From Scytalidium lignicola (Eukaryota > Ascomycota > Leotiomycetes): a stretch of 18,623 nucleotides of DNA. The notes beneath the pieces were generated by a model, which saw only the letters and a program-made list of their open reading frames with translations, searched no databases and was not told where the DNA came from. The stretch covers positions 1-18,623 of the forward strand of contig NCSJ02000547.1 in assembly GCA_002812745.2 (NCBI GenBank), read 5' to 3'. Positions 1-9,083 of this stretch are shown one piece after another (the stretch's first letter is position 1; every line of letters begins with the position of its first letter). Both the position numbers and the translations under genes were made by a program.

Positions 1-61
1 CGCTGCCGAGAGCCAGTAGCAGCCCACCCCAAAACCCGAGAGGTCGCTCCCGCGTCCACCA

Positions 62-120
62 GGCCCTCTTCTCGCCTCTCTCTTCCTCTACATCAATTCC
101 CCAAAGCTCTCTCTCAGTCA
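62..120 (+). promoter_or_regulatory. Pyrimidine-rich tract upstream of the RING/PHD gene
   Basis: The stretch is dominated by C and T (runs of CTCT, TTCCTC and CTCTCTCAG) and lies 130-190 bp before the ATG at 247. CT-rich tracts of this kind are common just upstream of transcription starts in filamentous fungi. Positions 121-246, probably 5' leader, hold a CAACCACCACCACC run. No clear TATA box is visible. Assigning it as core promoter is inference. Confidence 0.35.
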
Positions 121-246
121 AACCACGTCTTTGCAGAAACAACCACCACCACCCACTACTATTACTCCACCTCTATCTTCCACATATATTTTTCATGACT
201 CCCTCCTTTTGCATCGAGGAACACTCTTGCAATTTCCTTCGGCAGC

Positions 247-2456
247 ATGGCTGACCAGTGCATTGTCTGCTTGGAGAATCTCAGTGTGGCGGTCCCAGTC
301 AATGCTGCTGCTGCTGCTACTGCTGACCATGAGGATCGCCAACCACTCGTCAGCGCCCTCGCGGGTCCCTCTACAGAACCGCCCACCACGGCTACCAGCC
401 CCAGCAACGACGACATCTCGCAACCCGTGGCCATGATTAAACCCTGCGATCATGTTCTTCACGATGATTGTCTTAGAGAGTGGTCGCAAAAGGCAAATAG
501 TTGCCCGATTTGTCGCCAGACGTTCAATCTGGTTCAGGTCCTGGATACTGTTGGAGGTAAGTACCTGCATGACCCTCGAAATCTCCTTCTGAGCAGCACA
601 ATGCACGGCAATCGCTCTCGATACTCGTGATCTGAGACCCGAAATTATGTGCCTAAAGAATAGCTTCTAAATTGCATCTCGGGGAGCTGGGAAAGTGCTT
701 GTGTTCGAGCTCTCGACAACAGCCTTATCACCCAACTCTTTTACCCCCCTTTGCATCCTTGCTCCTAAATCCTGCTTTTGTAAATTATCGCTAACCTATG
801 TTCTCCCTGTCTTTCTAGGCACCGTAATTTCCGAGTACGCCGTAGAAGACAAGAAACAAGTCGCCGAATTTGATCAAAATGCTTGGGTTGCCGAGAACCT
901 CGAGGAGGAAGAAAGCAACCCCTGCCCTATCTGCGGAGCGTCCGACAATGAGGACGTCCTCCTTCTATGCGATGCATGTGATGCTCCCTACCACACCTAT
1001 TGCATTGGCCTTGACCGAGTTCCAAATGGGCACTGGTTCTGTATGGAATGTGCTTCTGATGGCGCATACTCTAGAGCCGCTGAGCCCATGCATCCCGAAA
1101 ATTTGATCGCTCCACCATACACAGGCCGTGTATGTCCTAGAACATGGGCAACTGTCCGTCGTGCGCGTCGCCGGACGAGGAATGATCACTGGTACGGTGC
1201 CTGGAGCGTCATCAGCATGAGAGTGCATGATGCTGCCGGCCTCGATCTCGACTTCTCCGATGATGACCAGGCTATGTCTGGTTACAGGATTCACCAGCGC
1301 CGAACTGCGGATGAAAGAAGAGAGTTTCGACGGTGGCAACAACGACTGAACATTGCTGGTCGTCAAGGCGCTCGGGACGCGTTCAGAAATGCAGCAAACC
1401 CACTACTGCCTGCCCATCTGTCTCCTTCAGCGTCGTCGCCATCACCTACAGTAGATCCAGAGGAAAGCCGAGCCTGGGGAGCACTAGAAAAAGCAAAGGA
1501 GATTGATACTACTTCTCCACAGAGCCGAAAGAGGAAGGCCCGATCCGAGACCCCATCTCCAGGAGAAGCATCCTCGGAGGCACCAAAAGAGCCAGAAAGG
1601 AAACTAAAGCGGCCTAGAACACGAAGAGTGTTAGACCGACCTGGTCCATCAAATGCTGGGCCGAGCAGTACTGATACTAGCAGTTCGCGCGTCCCGCCGC
1701 CAGATACACCGTCCTCTCGACTTCTTGGTGAAGCGAATAGTGAAGAACCGTCATTTCTCTCGTCCCTCCTGAAAGAAGTTGAGATGGCGACACCATCAGA
1801 CGATGACGCTTCTAGATCGGCAGTAAGCAGCATGTTTACTGCTCCTCATCGGGTAGCAAGCCCTTCTGGGGATTTCTCTTCCCCCGCTGCATCTCCCTCA
1901 CCGCTAGCTTCATCGTACCACACCCCTCGAGCAACCTCTATAACTCCACCACCACACATAACCAAACGCCCTGGCTCACCTCTACCCTTAACCTCCCGGG
2001 TCGAACCTGTATTTCCACCTCCTGAATTCTCACCCAACCGCTCCCCTCTCGACACCCNCTCAGTCCAACAACAAACATGATCAACCTCACATTAAGGAAT
2101 CATCAACTTCTACCGACGAGCCTTCTGTTTCACTCCGCCAGCCGCGTCCTCGCCGCCAAAGTCCACTCACCTTCCGTCAGCCGCGATCCCAGGATACATC
2201 ACCTGCTCGCGCTACCATGTCCATCGAAGAAAAGGAAGGAATCAGTAAGATTGTCAAATCTGCTCTTTCGCGCCCTTGGAAATCAGCAGAGATTACGAAA
2301 GAACAGTATGCATGTATTAATCGCGATGTGTCAAGGAAGTTGTATGAGATGGCAGCTGCCGGCGATAATGAGGCTGATCGAGGAGCATGGGAAAAGATCG
2401 CGACGCAAGAGGTGGCGAAGGCTGTTGAGGGCATGACTGCTTCATCGCATGCTTAA
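247..2456 (+). CDS. RING finger and PHD finger protein (PHRF1-like)
   Basis: Likely nuclear E3 ubiquitin ligase and chromatin reader. Exon 1 is 247-556 and exon 2 is 819-2456; the 262-nt intron has GTAAGT at 557, CTAAC at 791 and CTAG at 818, phase 1. Leaving out the N at 2058, the product is 648 aa. A RING-H2 finger uses C5, C8, C67, H69, H72, C75, C86 and C89. A C4HC3 PHD finger spans residues 139-181. Residues about 230-565 are low-complexity, rich in Ser, Pro and Arg. A predicted helical block at 570-615 resembles the C-terminal CTD-binding (SRI-like) module of PHRF1; this is inference. The start is the first ATG with a good context (GCAGCATGG), just before the first RING cysteine. The frame changes exactly at the N, and dropping it joins both parts. 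S. pombe has a protein of the same RING-PHD layout. Its ubiquitination substrate is unknown. Confidence 0.85.
2058..2058. other. Single N causing an apparent frameshift in the RING/PHD gene
   Basis: The N sits in ACACCC-N-CTC. Upstream the gene is read in frame 2; the conserved C-terminal part is in frame 3. With the N counted, a stop appears at 2078-2080. With it ignored, the codons run D-T-P-Q-S-N-N-K and on through the conserved block that starts at 2217. It is most simply a consensus padding character at a C-run. Confidence 0.8.
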
Positions 2457-3533
2457 AATGAATGACATATCCAACGAACTTGCACGACATGATACGATAT
2501 ACGATATTTGGCAAAGATAGATGGTTGGGAAACTGGGGTTTTATTTCTGGAGTTCTTCAGCCGGCACCGGCCATTTGTACTATTATATTTCCAGATATCA
2601 AGATACCCCCCCGGAAGTGGCCCATCATGTAGGGCGAGCGAATCGTTGGGATCCAGCATATGTTCTGGGAAGCGGGTACTGCTTTTAACTGTTTTTTTGC
2701 AGGCGAATTCTGGTGGAAATCTTAGGCATTGGAGTTACCTTAGGAATGGCCTGGCACGGCTTTTTGTTGGGAGCGATTATCTGCATCATTATTGGCGGCT
2801 TCACTTCTTCATAGACGAAATTTAAAGCATTATTTTGGGGTCAGTTCATACTGGCTATTTTACGAGACTTCTATTCTTATCCATGATGCTCCATTGTGAT
2901 ATGTTAAAATACTTTTTAAGTGGTAGTGTAATGAACCGTGATTTATGTTGACATAGCTAACGCAGAAGCAAGATAAAAAGAATTATTGATCAGTGGGTTA
3001 ATATCATTATATTATATCTACATATATAGCATGGGATTACATATTACATGCGAAACATCCTTTGTCTCGTACATATAAAGGACGTCTCCATGAGAACCTT
3101 TTCAAGCCCCGCAATATGAAGCAAAATAATCGGAATGTCAACAGTCGCTATCTAACAGTTCCCGTGGATGATAAACGTAGGTACCGCTAGCGAAAAAAGC
3201 CTGAGATCAGTTCACTCTGGGCACCACTAAATGATCGAGACGTTCTGGGGTGAAACAGGTCTTGATGATAAGGAATGGGTGCCATAGAATTTAGAAGAGA
3301 GAAGGGAAGAGAGATCCAAAGTTAAAGGCTGAGAAAGCTCTGCAGGACTTATGCGCTAGTACTCATTGGGTTAGTTATAATTGTGGCCTAGGGAAATGTA
3401 TAATTGCTTACATAACCCGGAAAGTTTGAGCGAGAGTCGATTGATTTTAGGAGGTTTGGCTCGAGACCTCTTTTTGAGATATATTTGACGATTGTGGAAT
3501 AGGGAGTTGGACAGAACAGAAGGCAGTATAGCA
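2457..3533. other. Intergenic region between RING/PHD gene and mL46
   Basis: About 1.08 kb, AT-rich beyond 2820, holding the 3' end of the first gene and the promoter of the second. No tRNA or repeat was recognised. A frame-1 open stretch from ATG 2521 to TAA 2686-2688 is followed in the same frame by a Gly/Ile-rich hydrophobic stretch ending at TAG 2812-2814 (see findings); it is not called as a gene. An antisense open frame at 3371-3649 overlaps the mL46 first exon and is treated as chance. Confidence 0.5.
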
Positions 3534-4864
3534 ATGACTGCTCCAAGTAGGGGAAGCAGAGCTGCAGCTTCAATGCTGCGTAAGTCAATTCCAATGGTGG
3601 CAGCTTTTCCAGCAAACAGCTTTATCGTTTTTTTATGAAAAACACCCAACTGACGACTTGTTATTCCTGCTTCCTAGGCTCAACACGACACCAGAGAGTT
3701 TGCTCCGAGTGTGTCAAGACCATCTCTCGCTCCACACCAATCCCACAGAGAACATACGCAACAGCAGCTACCACGAAGTCTTCATCATCAACAACAGCAG
3801 CCGGACCACCACCGCCATCCTCCTCTCTCAACATCCCCATAACACCATGTCCCTCCAACACCCCCGAATACGCCGTGAAAGCCTCCGTCGTCCTCTCCCG
3901 CCCACCTCTGATCACCGCCCCCCAAAGCTCCTTCGACTCCGCCTTCTTCTTCTACCAAAAACGTCTCAATGAGCGTCTCGCCATGCCGTTTACCCGCTAC
4001 TTCTACTTCAAGAAGGACACCCCCGCCGACCACGACTGGAAGATCAAAGCCGCAGATCGCAATGGCGCTGCGGCGAGGGAACTCGGTGGATACCAGGCGT
4101 ACGGCAAGATGGGATGGAACGATGAGATTCTCGTGGGCGATGAGAGGAGTAAGCCTGGGTATGTGGTGCAGAAGTTGCTTGAGGAAGCGAAGGTGAGGGC
4201 GGTGGAGGGGAAGGATGGGGCTGTTAGTATTGTGGGTGCGGATGCGGTTGCGGCTGATGAGGAGAGCGGCCTTGATCGGGTTGAGTCTCGGTGGACTGAG
4301 GCGGATCGGACGAGGGATGTGAGGAGGTTGGATCGGAAGTTGGCTGAGACGCTGTATCTTGTTGTGCAGAGGGAGAAGGGCGGATGGGGATTTCCTACGG
4401 GGGATCTCATTGGGAGGGAGAATTTGCATCAGGTATGTTTTTACGTTCCTATTTAGCTCTTTGCTATACGCTTCNTTTTTTACTCGTTCTATTCCAATGC
4501 CTTTCAATTATTTATATACTGCTGCTGCTATGAGGATTTTCTCAAACTAATGGCATTTCTTTTATAGGCAGCAGAGCGCATCCTGGTCCAGTCCGCAGGC
4601 GTCAACATGAACACTTGGATCGTCGGCCACGCACCCATCGGCCATCACTTCATCAAGCCGTACGTCAACCCTGACACCAAGGCAATTGAGCGTGTTGGAG
4701 ACAAGATCTTCTTCATGAAGGGCCGGATCATGGCCGGACAGGCAGATCTCAAGGGCAACTTATTTGGGCTGGCTGATTTCAAGTGGTTGACTAAGAGGGA
4801 GTTGGAGAATGCCGTTAGTCCGAAGTATTTCAGCAGCGTCAGGAATATGCTGGCTGATAGGTAG
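3534..4864 (+). CDS. Mitochondrial ribosomal protein mL46 (MRPL17 type)
   Basis: Component of the large subunit of the mitochondrial ribosome. I model three exons: 3534-3579, 3678-4432 and 4568-4864, giving 365 aa. Intron 1 (98 nt) has GTAAGT at 3580, CTGAC near 3650 and CTAG at 3677. Intron 2 (135 nt) has GTATGT at 4433, ACTAAT near 4546 and ATAG at 4567, and carries an N at 4475. The ATG at 3534 follows an in-frame TGA at 3486. It yields an Arg/Ser/Ala-rich, acid-poor N-terminus typical of a mitochondrial presequence. The ATG at 3635 in the longer open frame lies inside intron 1 and is not the likely start. The core from about residue 85 has the mL46 signature (FYQKRLNERLAMPFTRYFYF). Residues 257-279 form a degenerate Nudix box: Gly, one Glu and Arg remain, but the REUxEE glutamates are gone, as expected for a structural protein with no hydrolase activity. 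Confidence 0.87.
4475..4475. other. Single N in mL46 intron 2
   Basis: The N precedes a run of six T (CTTC-N-TTTTTT) and lies within the intron, so it has no coding effect. It follows the same homopolymer-edge pattern as the other three N characters in the window. Confidence 0.7.
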
Positions 4865-5463
4865 ATGAGCTGTGTTGGATGATACGGAAATGGCCTGGTT
4901 TCGAGAGCGAAATTGGGGTGTGGACTGTACAATTACCTGGTTGTTTGTATAGCATAGCCATTGGGAAAGCTGTGAAAAATAGTTTTTTGTAACAATTAGA
5001 TCTCGACTATGTTTCTTCTAGAATGGATTCGGATGATTTTGGTAACTGTGATGACATGAAGTCGTATATGTTTTTGTCCTCAATTTGGCTTCGCGGCCGA
5101 TATCGCTGGGTGGGGCTCTCTTTGACTCTCCATATTTCTCACAACTTCATGCTTCTGGTCTGGAATTATGGCATGACTCTTATTGCTCTTACAATGTAAG
5201 ACGAAGACTGTATATATAAATGTACCTTTTTCTTCTCTTCTCTCCTGTTTCTCCTTCAATACATCTGCATGGAATTTATCCATCAAATAGAAGGGCAGGC
5301 CTGCAGGTACAATTCATCCAGCCTCAGCCTCGTTGAGCGGGTATATAAAATCTCACCACCACTGTCACAACATATGCCCCTAAATAAACCTAGCCATTAT
5401 TCACTTATTATTTAATCAAAACAAACCTTTCTGTCGCTCAATTCTTCTTAGCAATTATCAGCT
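4865..5463 (+). other. Intergenic region, 3' end of mL46 and promoter of D-amino-acid oxidase
   Basis: About 600 bp without a convincing gene. Its first part is presumably the mL46 3' UTR. The later part carries two TATA-like stretches (5211-5220 and 5342-5349) and overlapping short palindromes at 5295-5307 (GCAGGCCTGC and CCTGCAGG). A minus-strand open frame at 5080-5286 has no recognisable similarity and is left out. Confidence 0.45.
5342..5349 (+). promoter_or_regulatory. TATA-like element upstream of the D-amino-acid oxidase gene
   Basis: TATATAAA lies about 115 bp before the ATG at 5464, a plausible distance for a core promoter followed by a short leader. A second TATATATAAA at 5211-5220 is farther away. 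Function is inferred from sequence and position only. Confidence 0.4.
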
Positions 5464-6709
5464 ATGCCTCAAATCGTCATCCTAGGTGCCGGAGTAACAG
5501 GTCTCCAAACAGCCCTCACTCTCCTCCATACTCCCTCTATATCCTCCAAATACTCCATCACCGTCCTAGCAGCTCATCTACCGGGTGATAACTCTTCAGC
5601 TGACTACACATCCCCCGCGGCAGGCGGCCACTGGCGCCCTCATTCCTCGTCCTCGCCCTCAGACGCCGAGCAGCGAGAGTGGGATGCTAGGACGTATAAT
5701 GTCTGGAGAGAGCTCCTTGCTTCGAAAGAAAAGGAAGGACTATCGAAGGAAGAGATAGAGAAGAAGGTTGGGTTGGGGATTAGGGAGAGTAGGAATTACT
5801 GGGGGATGGAGAGTTCTGAGACCGAAGGAGGGGACGGGAGAGGACTGTGGTGGAGGGAGACGGTTGAGGGGCTTGAGGTTTTGAGAGGGAAGAATCAGAG
5901 CGGTGAGGTGGTGAATTATGGAGATGATGGGGGTGAGGCGGTGCCGAAGGGCGCCGTATTAGGGATCAGGTATCAGACTGTTTGTATCAATGTTCCGAGG
6001 TATCTGGGTTATTTGTTGGAGGAAGTGTGTACTGCTGGTGGNAAAAGTGATTCGTACTACTGTTGATATGTCGACGGGACTATCAGGTGTGGTTGATGAT
6101 GTGAAGAAGAAGATCTCGGAGTTTAAGAAGGGAGAGGAGATTGTGGCTCTTGTCAATGCTACAGGTCTTGTGGCACGGCATTTCGTGGAAAAGGATGAAG
6201 CTGCAAAACTTTATCCTGTCCGAGGACAGACGGTGGTTGTAAGAGGTGAGGCTAAGATGGGAAGGACTTTTTCAGCCTACGATGGTCCAGATAGCATCGC
6301 CTACGTTCTCCCTAGGGTTGGAAGCGGGACTACAGTTCTAGGCGGCTCTAAGCAGGTAGGTAATTGGGATGTGAACGAGGATAAAGAACTTACAGTGAAG
6401 ATCTTGGAGGTGATCAAAAGGGAAGGTTTAGCTGAGGAACTGAGAACTGACACGAAGAACGGAGAGAAGGGCTTTGAGATCATAAAGGTCGGTGCAGGGC
6501 TAAGACCTGCGAGAAAAGGAGGCCCAAGGGTCGAAGTTGAGAGAAATAAGAGTGGTAAGGGAGGAAAGAAGATTAATGATGTTTGGGTTGTTCATGCATA
6601 CGGACATGCAGGGGGTGGCTACCAGAACAGTATCGGCAGCGCAGAGAAGGTTACAAGATTGATTGGCGAACTGCTTGGGTCCAAGGCACGTTTCAGGTCC
6701 ATGATCTAG
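5464..6709 (+). CDS. D-amino-acid oxidase (FAD-dependent DAO family)
   Basis: Oxidises D-amino acids with O2 to 2-oxo acids, ammonia and hydrogen peroxide. It is intronless and 414 aa long when the N at 6042 is left out; the open frame switches from frame 1 to frame 2 exactly there. The N-terminal FAD-binding dinucleotide fold has GAGVTG at residues 8-13. An AGGHWRP segment near residue 55 matches the flavin-contact region. PVRGQT lies at 251-256. Y280 and R347 (in GLRPAR) are the candidate substrate-binding Tyr and Arg of the family. HAYGHAGGGYQNS at 377-389 is the C-terminal FAD/active-site signature, close to yeast-type enzymes. It is longer than the usual 340-370 aa, mainly through an acidic/Gly-rich insert around residues 100-170. 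The C-terminus reads FRSMI and is not a canonical peroxisomal PTS1. D-amino-acid versus D-aspartate preference cannot be decided from sequence. Confidence 0.88.
6042..6042. other. Single N causing an apparent frameshift in the D-amino-acid oxidase gene
   Basis: Context is GGTGG-N-AAAAGTG. With the N counted, the first half ends at a stop at 6064-6066. With it ignored, the codons read A-G-G-K-V-I-R and continue into the conserved second half. Both halves are well conserved, so this is very likely padding at an A-run and not a real lesion. Confidence 0.8.
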
Positions 6710-7019
6710 GTCACTTAAACAGGTCTATACTACTACTGCAAAGTCATTCCCCATTGTTTTATATAAAGGTATCTACGCCATTCCCTTAGCAATTGTTATC
6801 GTTCTCCCAATGCTTGGGGACCTTGGGGACCACTCCGATATATCCTACCAGCCAACAAAACTGAAAGTGCAGTTAACCTTTATAGCCTATAGGAGAATTA
6901 ACCACGCTTTCCTCGGAAAAACCTTGACGAGGCACATATGACTCGCGTAAGATTAATATGAACCCAAAGTAGTCCTTCTTTATTCCTTCAAGAATGAGAA
7001 TTGAAGATATATCCCAATT
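6710..7019. other. Short convergent intergenic region
   Basis: About 310 bp between the 3' ends of the oxidase (+) and the nuclease gene (-). It must hold both 3' UTRs and terminators. No gene, repeat or RNA was recognised. Confidence 0.5.
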
Positions 7020-9083
7020 TTAGACCAGACCGTCATCCAAGATCAATATTCCTTCTTCCGACGCAGTAACTCTGAGTTTGTTGCTGTAAATCTTCCAGAA
7101 CAAACTATCGGCGTGTGGGATCATTGTATATTTTTGGTTACTGCTCTGATCATCAGCTCTTGAACGCGGTCTGTTCAGTTGCATTGAATAGAAAGCAGCT
7201 GGCAGATCCTCTCTTGGCCATTTATTATCCATTTTATCGACAGCTGGTGTGTCTGTGTCGGGTCCGGTCAGATAATTAGATCTGCGAGTTTTGGCATAGT
7301 CTCTTGGCTTAGGTTGTCGAGTGGTGGCTCTGGCAGTTTTAGGAAAGTCGGGCATTATTCCAACAGTACCAATTCCGAATGCAGGACGGATATTTGTGAC
7401 TGGAGAATCGACTGCCGTATTATAGAAAATACCATCTTTGCTGGTACGTCTGTAATTGTCCAACGCAAGGTCATTAGAAGAATCCGCGTCTTGTCCTCGC
7501 TGGATTGCATCAGTATAAAGTTTAACAGAAACTTTGAGAAACAACTCCGCTGTCATCCAGGCTATGACATAGTTAGATACGTATAGAAGGCATCAAAGAT
7601 AGCTACATACCATCAAAACCTGCCTCGTGATCCTTGTTAGTGGATATGTTATACGAGAGATGCTTGTCATCTAGTAAAATGGTCGGAATTGTAACATTTT
7701 TGAAGGAATCTAACAAATCTTTCAGATTTGCACCAGGAGTCATTGAATCCATTCCGTATGTAGCTAGGAAACGCGTGTCGATAACGATAGGGAAGAGTTC
7801 ATGAATTGTTTCCTTAAAATCAGACACTGCTAAAGGCAAATCTCCTATAAAAGAGTTATACAGATAGAGCAGATCTGTGAATACGTTGTGCCCAACAATA
7901 ACATGATTTTTGCTCTTGAGAGCTTGCGTGATTCGCTTGATCTTGAAGTCAATTTTCTTAAAATCTTCCTCGTATGTCTTGCTTTTCTTGTTGCAATACC
8001 AATTTGGCTTGATGTCTTCCAGATCACCACCAGTTAGTGCGTCGAATACAAATCTAAGTCCTGAATCCATATTAGTATGTATTGCCGTTCGAATGTCTCA
8101 AACACACACCTTTCTGGTCGGTAATCTGTCTATTGAGTCGCTTTTCCTCTTCCTTTTGACGCTGTAAGCAGTTAGTGCATTGCTTTTTTTTTCCCCGCAG
8201 CTTTTAAAGGGCTATGGAAGTGAGATCTTATATCGGCGACCAGTATACATACATTGGCTTTGCTTTCTTGATCAAGTCTCCTTAGCTGCAAGAATGCACC
8301 ATGACCGCCCTGGAATACTTCAAGGCTGGGGAATTCCTTGCGAACTAATTGATATACCAACCTGCGTTGGTATCCATTCAACGATCCAGCTGGGTTGCGG
8401 ATGTTATAGAACGAATTTGCAAACTTGGTACTTATCAGTTTAGGCTACAAGATTATATAATTTAGAGACTCACTGCTTTTTCGCGTTCCCATTGTTGAAT
8501 ATCTCGTCTCGTGTTTTCGTAGAATTCCACGTCCACCTTATTCTCAAGAACTAAGTCTTCGATATCGGCGCACTTCTTCTCTCTCTCTTGAAGATTCAGT
8601 CTGACAGCATTTTCTTCTAGATAAGAGAGATATGGAACGCCACGTGAGAAAACCTTTCCGAAATCTAAGCCGTTCTTGAGTAGAAAGCCGCAGGCCTCGC
8701 TCGAGAAGCTGAATAAACGATCCTGGCAGTACCTTTTAGGGATTTCAGAAACCAGAGGGCTCATATATATGTTGTATGGTTTAGCACGATAAAATCCTGT
8801 GGATACTATGTTTTAGTCAGTTTACATAGCAGGGCTGATGACACCTACCTCGCTCTAGATCCTCTTCTACGCATGTAAGGCCAAGTTGGAGAATTTGGAA
8901 CACTCTCGCTCCTTTCCTGGTTCTATCGTATACTCCTTGCAAATTCTGCTTGCCAGAACCTTGATTGGAAAAGCCAGTATTGATACCGCTCATCTCAAGA
9001 TCGATAGATACAAACCTAGCGCCTGCGATATCTTGCAAGATATCAAGCAAGTGAAGTTGGAAATTACGACTGTCGATATCCAT
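7020..9083 (-). CDS. PARN/CAF1-family poly(A)-type 3'-5' exoribonuclease
   Basis: DEDDh-type nuclease that shortens 3' ends of RNA. My model, in coding order: 9083-8849, 8796-8474, 8423-8253, 8161-8110, 8060-7611, 7561-7020; 590 aa. Introns are 52, 50, 91, 49 and 49 nt, each with a GT donor; CTAAC/ACTAAT-like branch sites are clear in most. The start MDIDSRNF is chosen because family members begin this way; the upstream in-frame codon at 9101 is TTG. The catalytic set appears complete: D28 and E30 (FVSIDLEMSGI), D323 (GHNVFTD), H405 and D410 (HEAGFDAW). Residues 187-261 resemble the R3H region that interrupts the PARN nuclease fold. A C-terminal FWKIYSNKLRV motif resembles the PARN RRM-like domain. 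The second intron's acceptor is uncertain: AAG at 8424 (50 nt) or TAG at 8445 (29 nt), both in frame. S. pombe Triman and animal PNLDC1 are relatives, so small-RNA trimming is possible as well as deadenylation. Confidence 0.85.

Noticed and set aside
193..606. Minus-strand open frame across the RING exon
   Set aside because: Antisense to clear RING zinc ligands and extends into the intron; no domain seen.
1363..1833. Minus-strand open frame opposite the RING/PHD gene (156 codons)
   Set aside because: Ser/Arg-rich shadow of the low-complexity coding region, with no family resemblance.
3371..3649. Minus-strand open frame with a hydrophobic segment upstream of mL46
   Set aside because: It overlaps the first exon and intron of mL46 on the opposite strand, and other frames in the same place are also open; no similarity recognised.
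3788..4507. Long minus-strand open frame opposite mL46 (239 codons)
   Set aside because: It lies antisense to conserved mL46 coding sequence, has no recognisable domain and spans the N at 4475; it is a shadow of the codon bias on the other strand.
5464..6709. D-amino-acid oxidase as a frameshifted pseudogene
   Set aside because: The only break is at the N at 6042, and ignoring that N gives a full-length enzyme with all family motifs.
8070..8070. ATG at 8070 (minus strand) as the start of a separate nuclease gene
   Set aside because: It lies inside a 49-nt intron; splicing joins the upstream exons in frame into one PARN-like protein.
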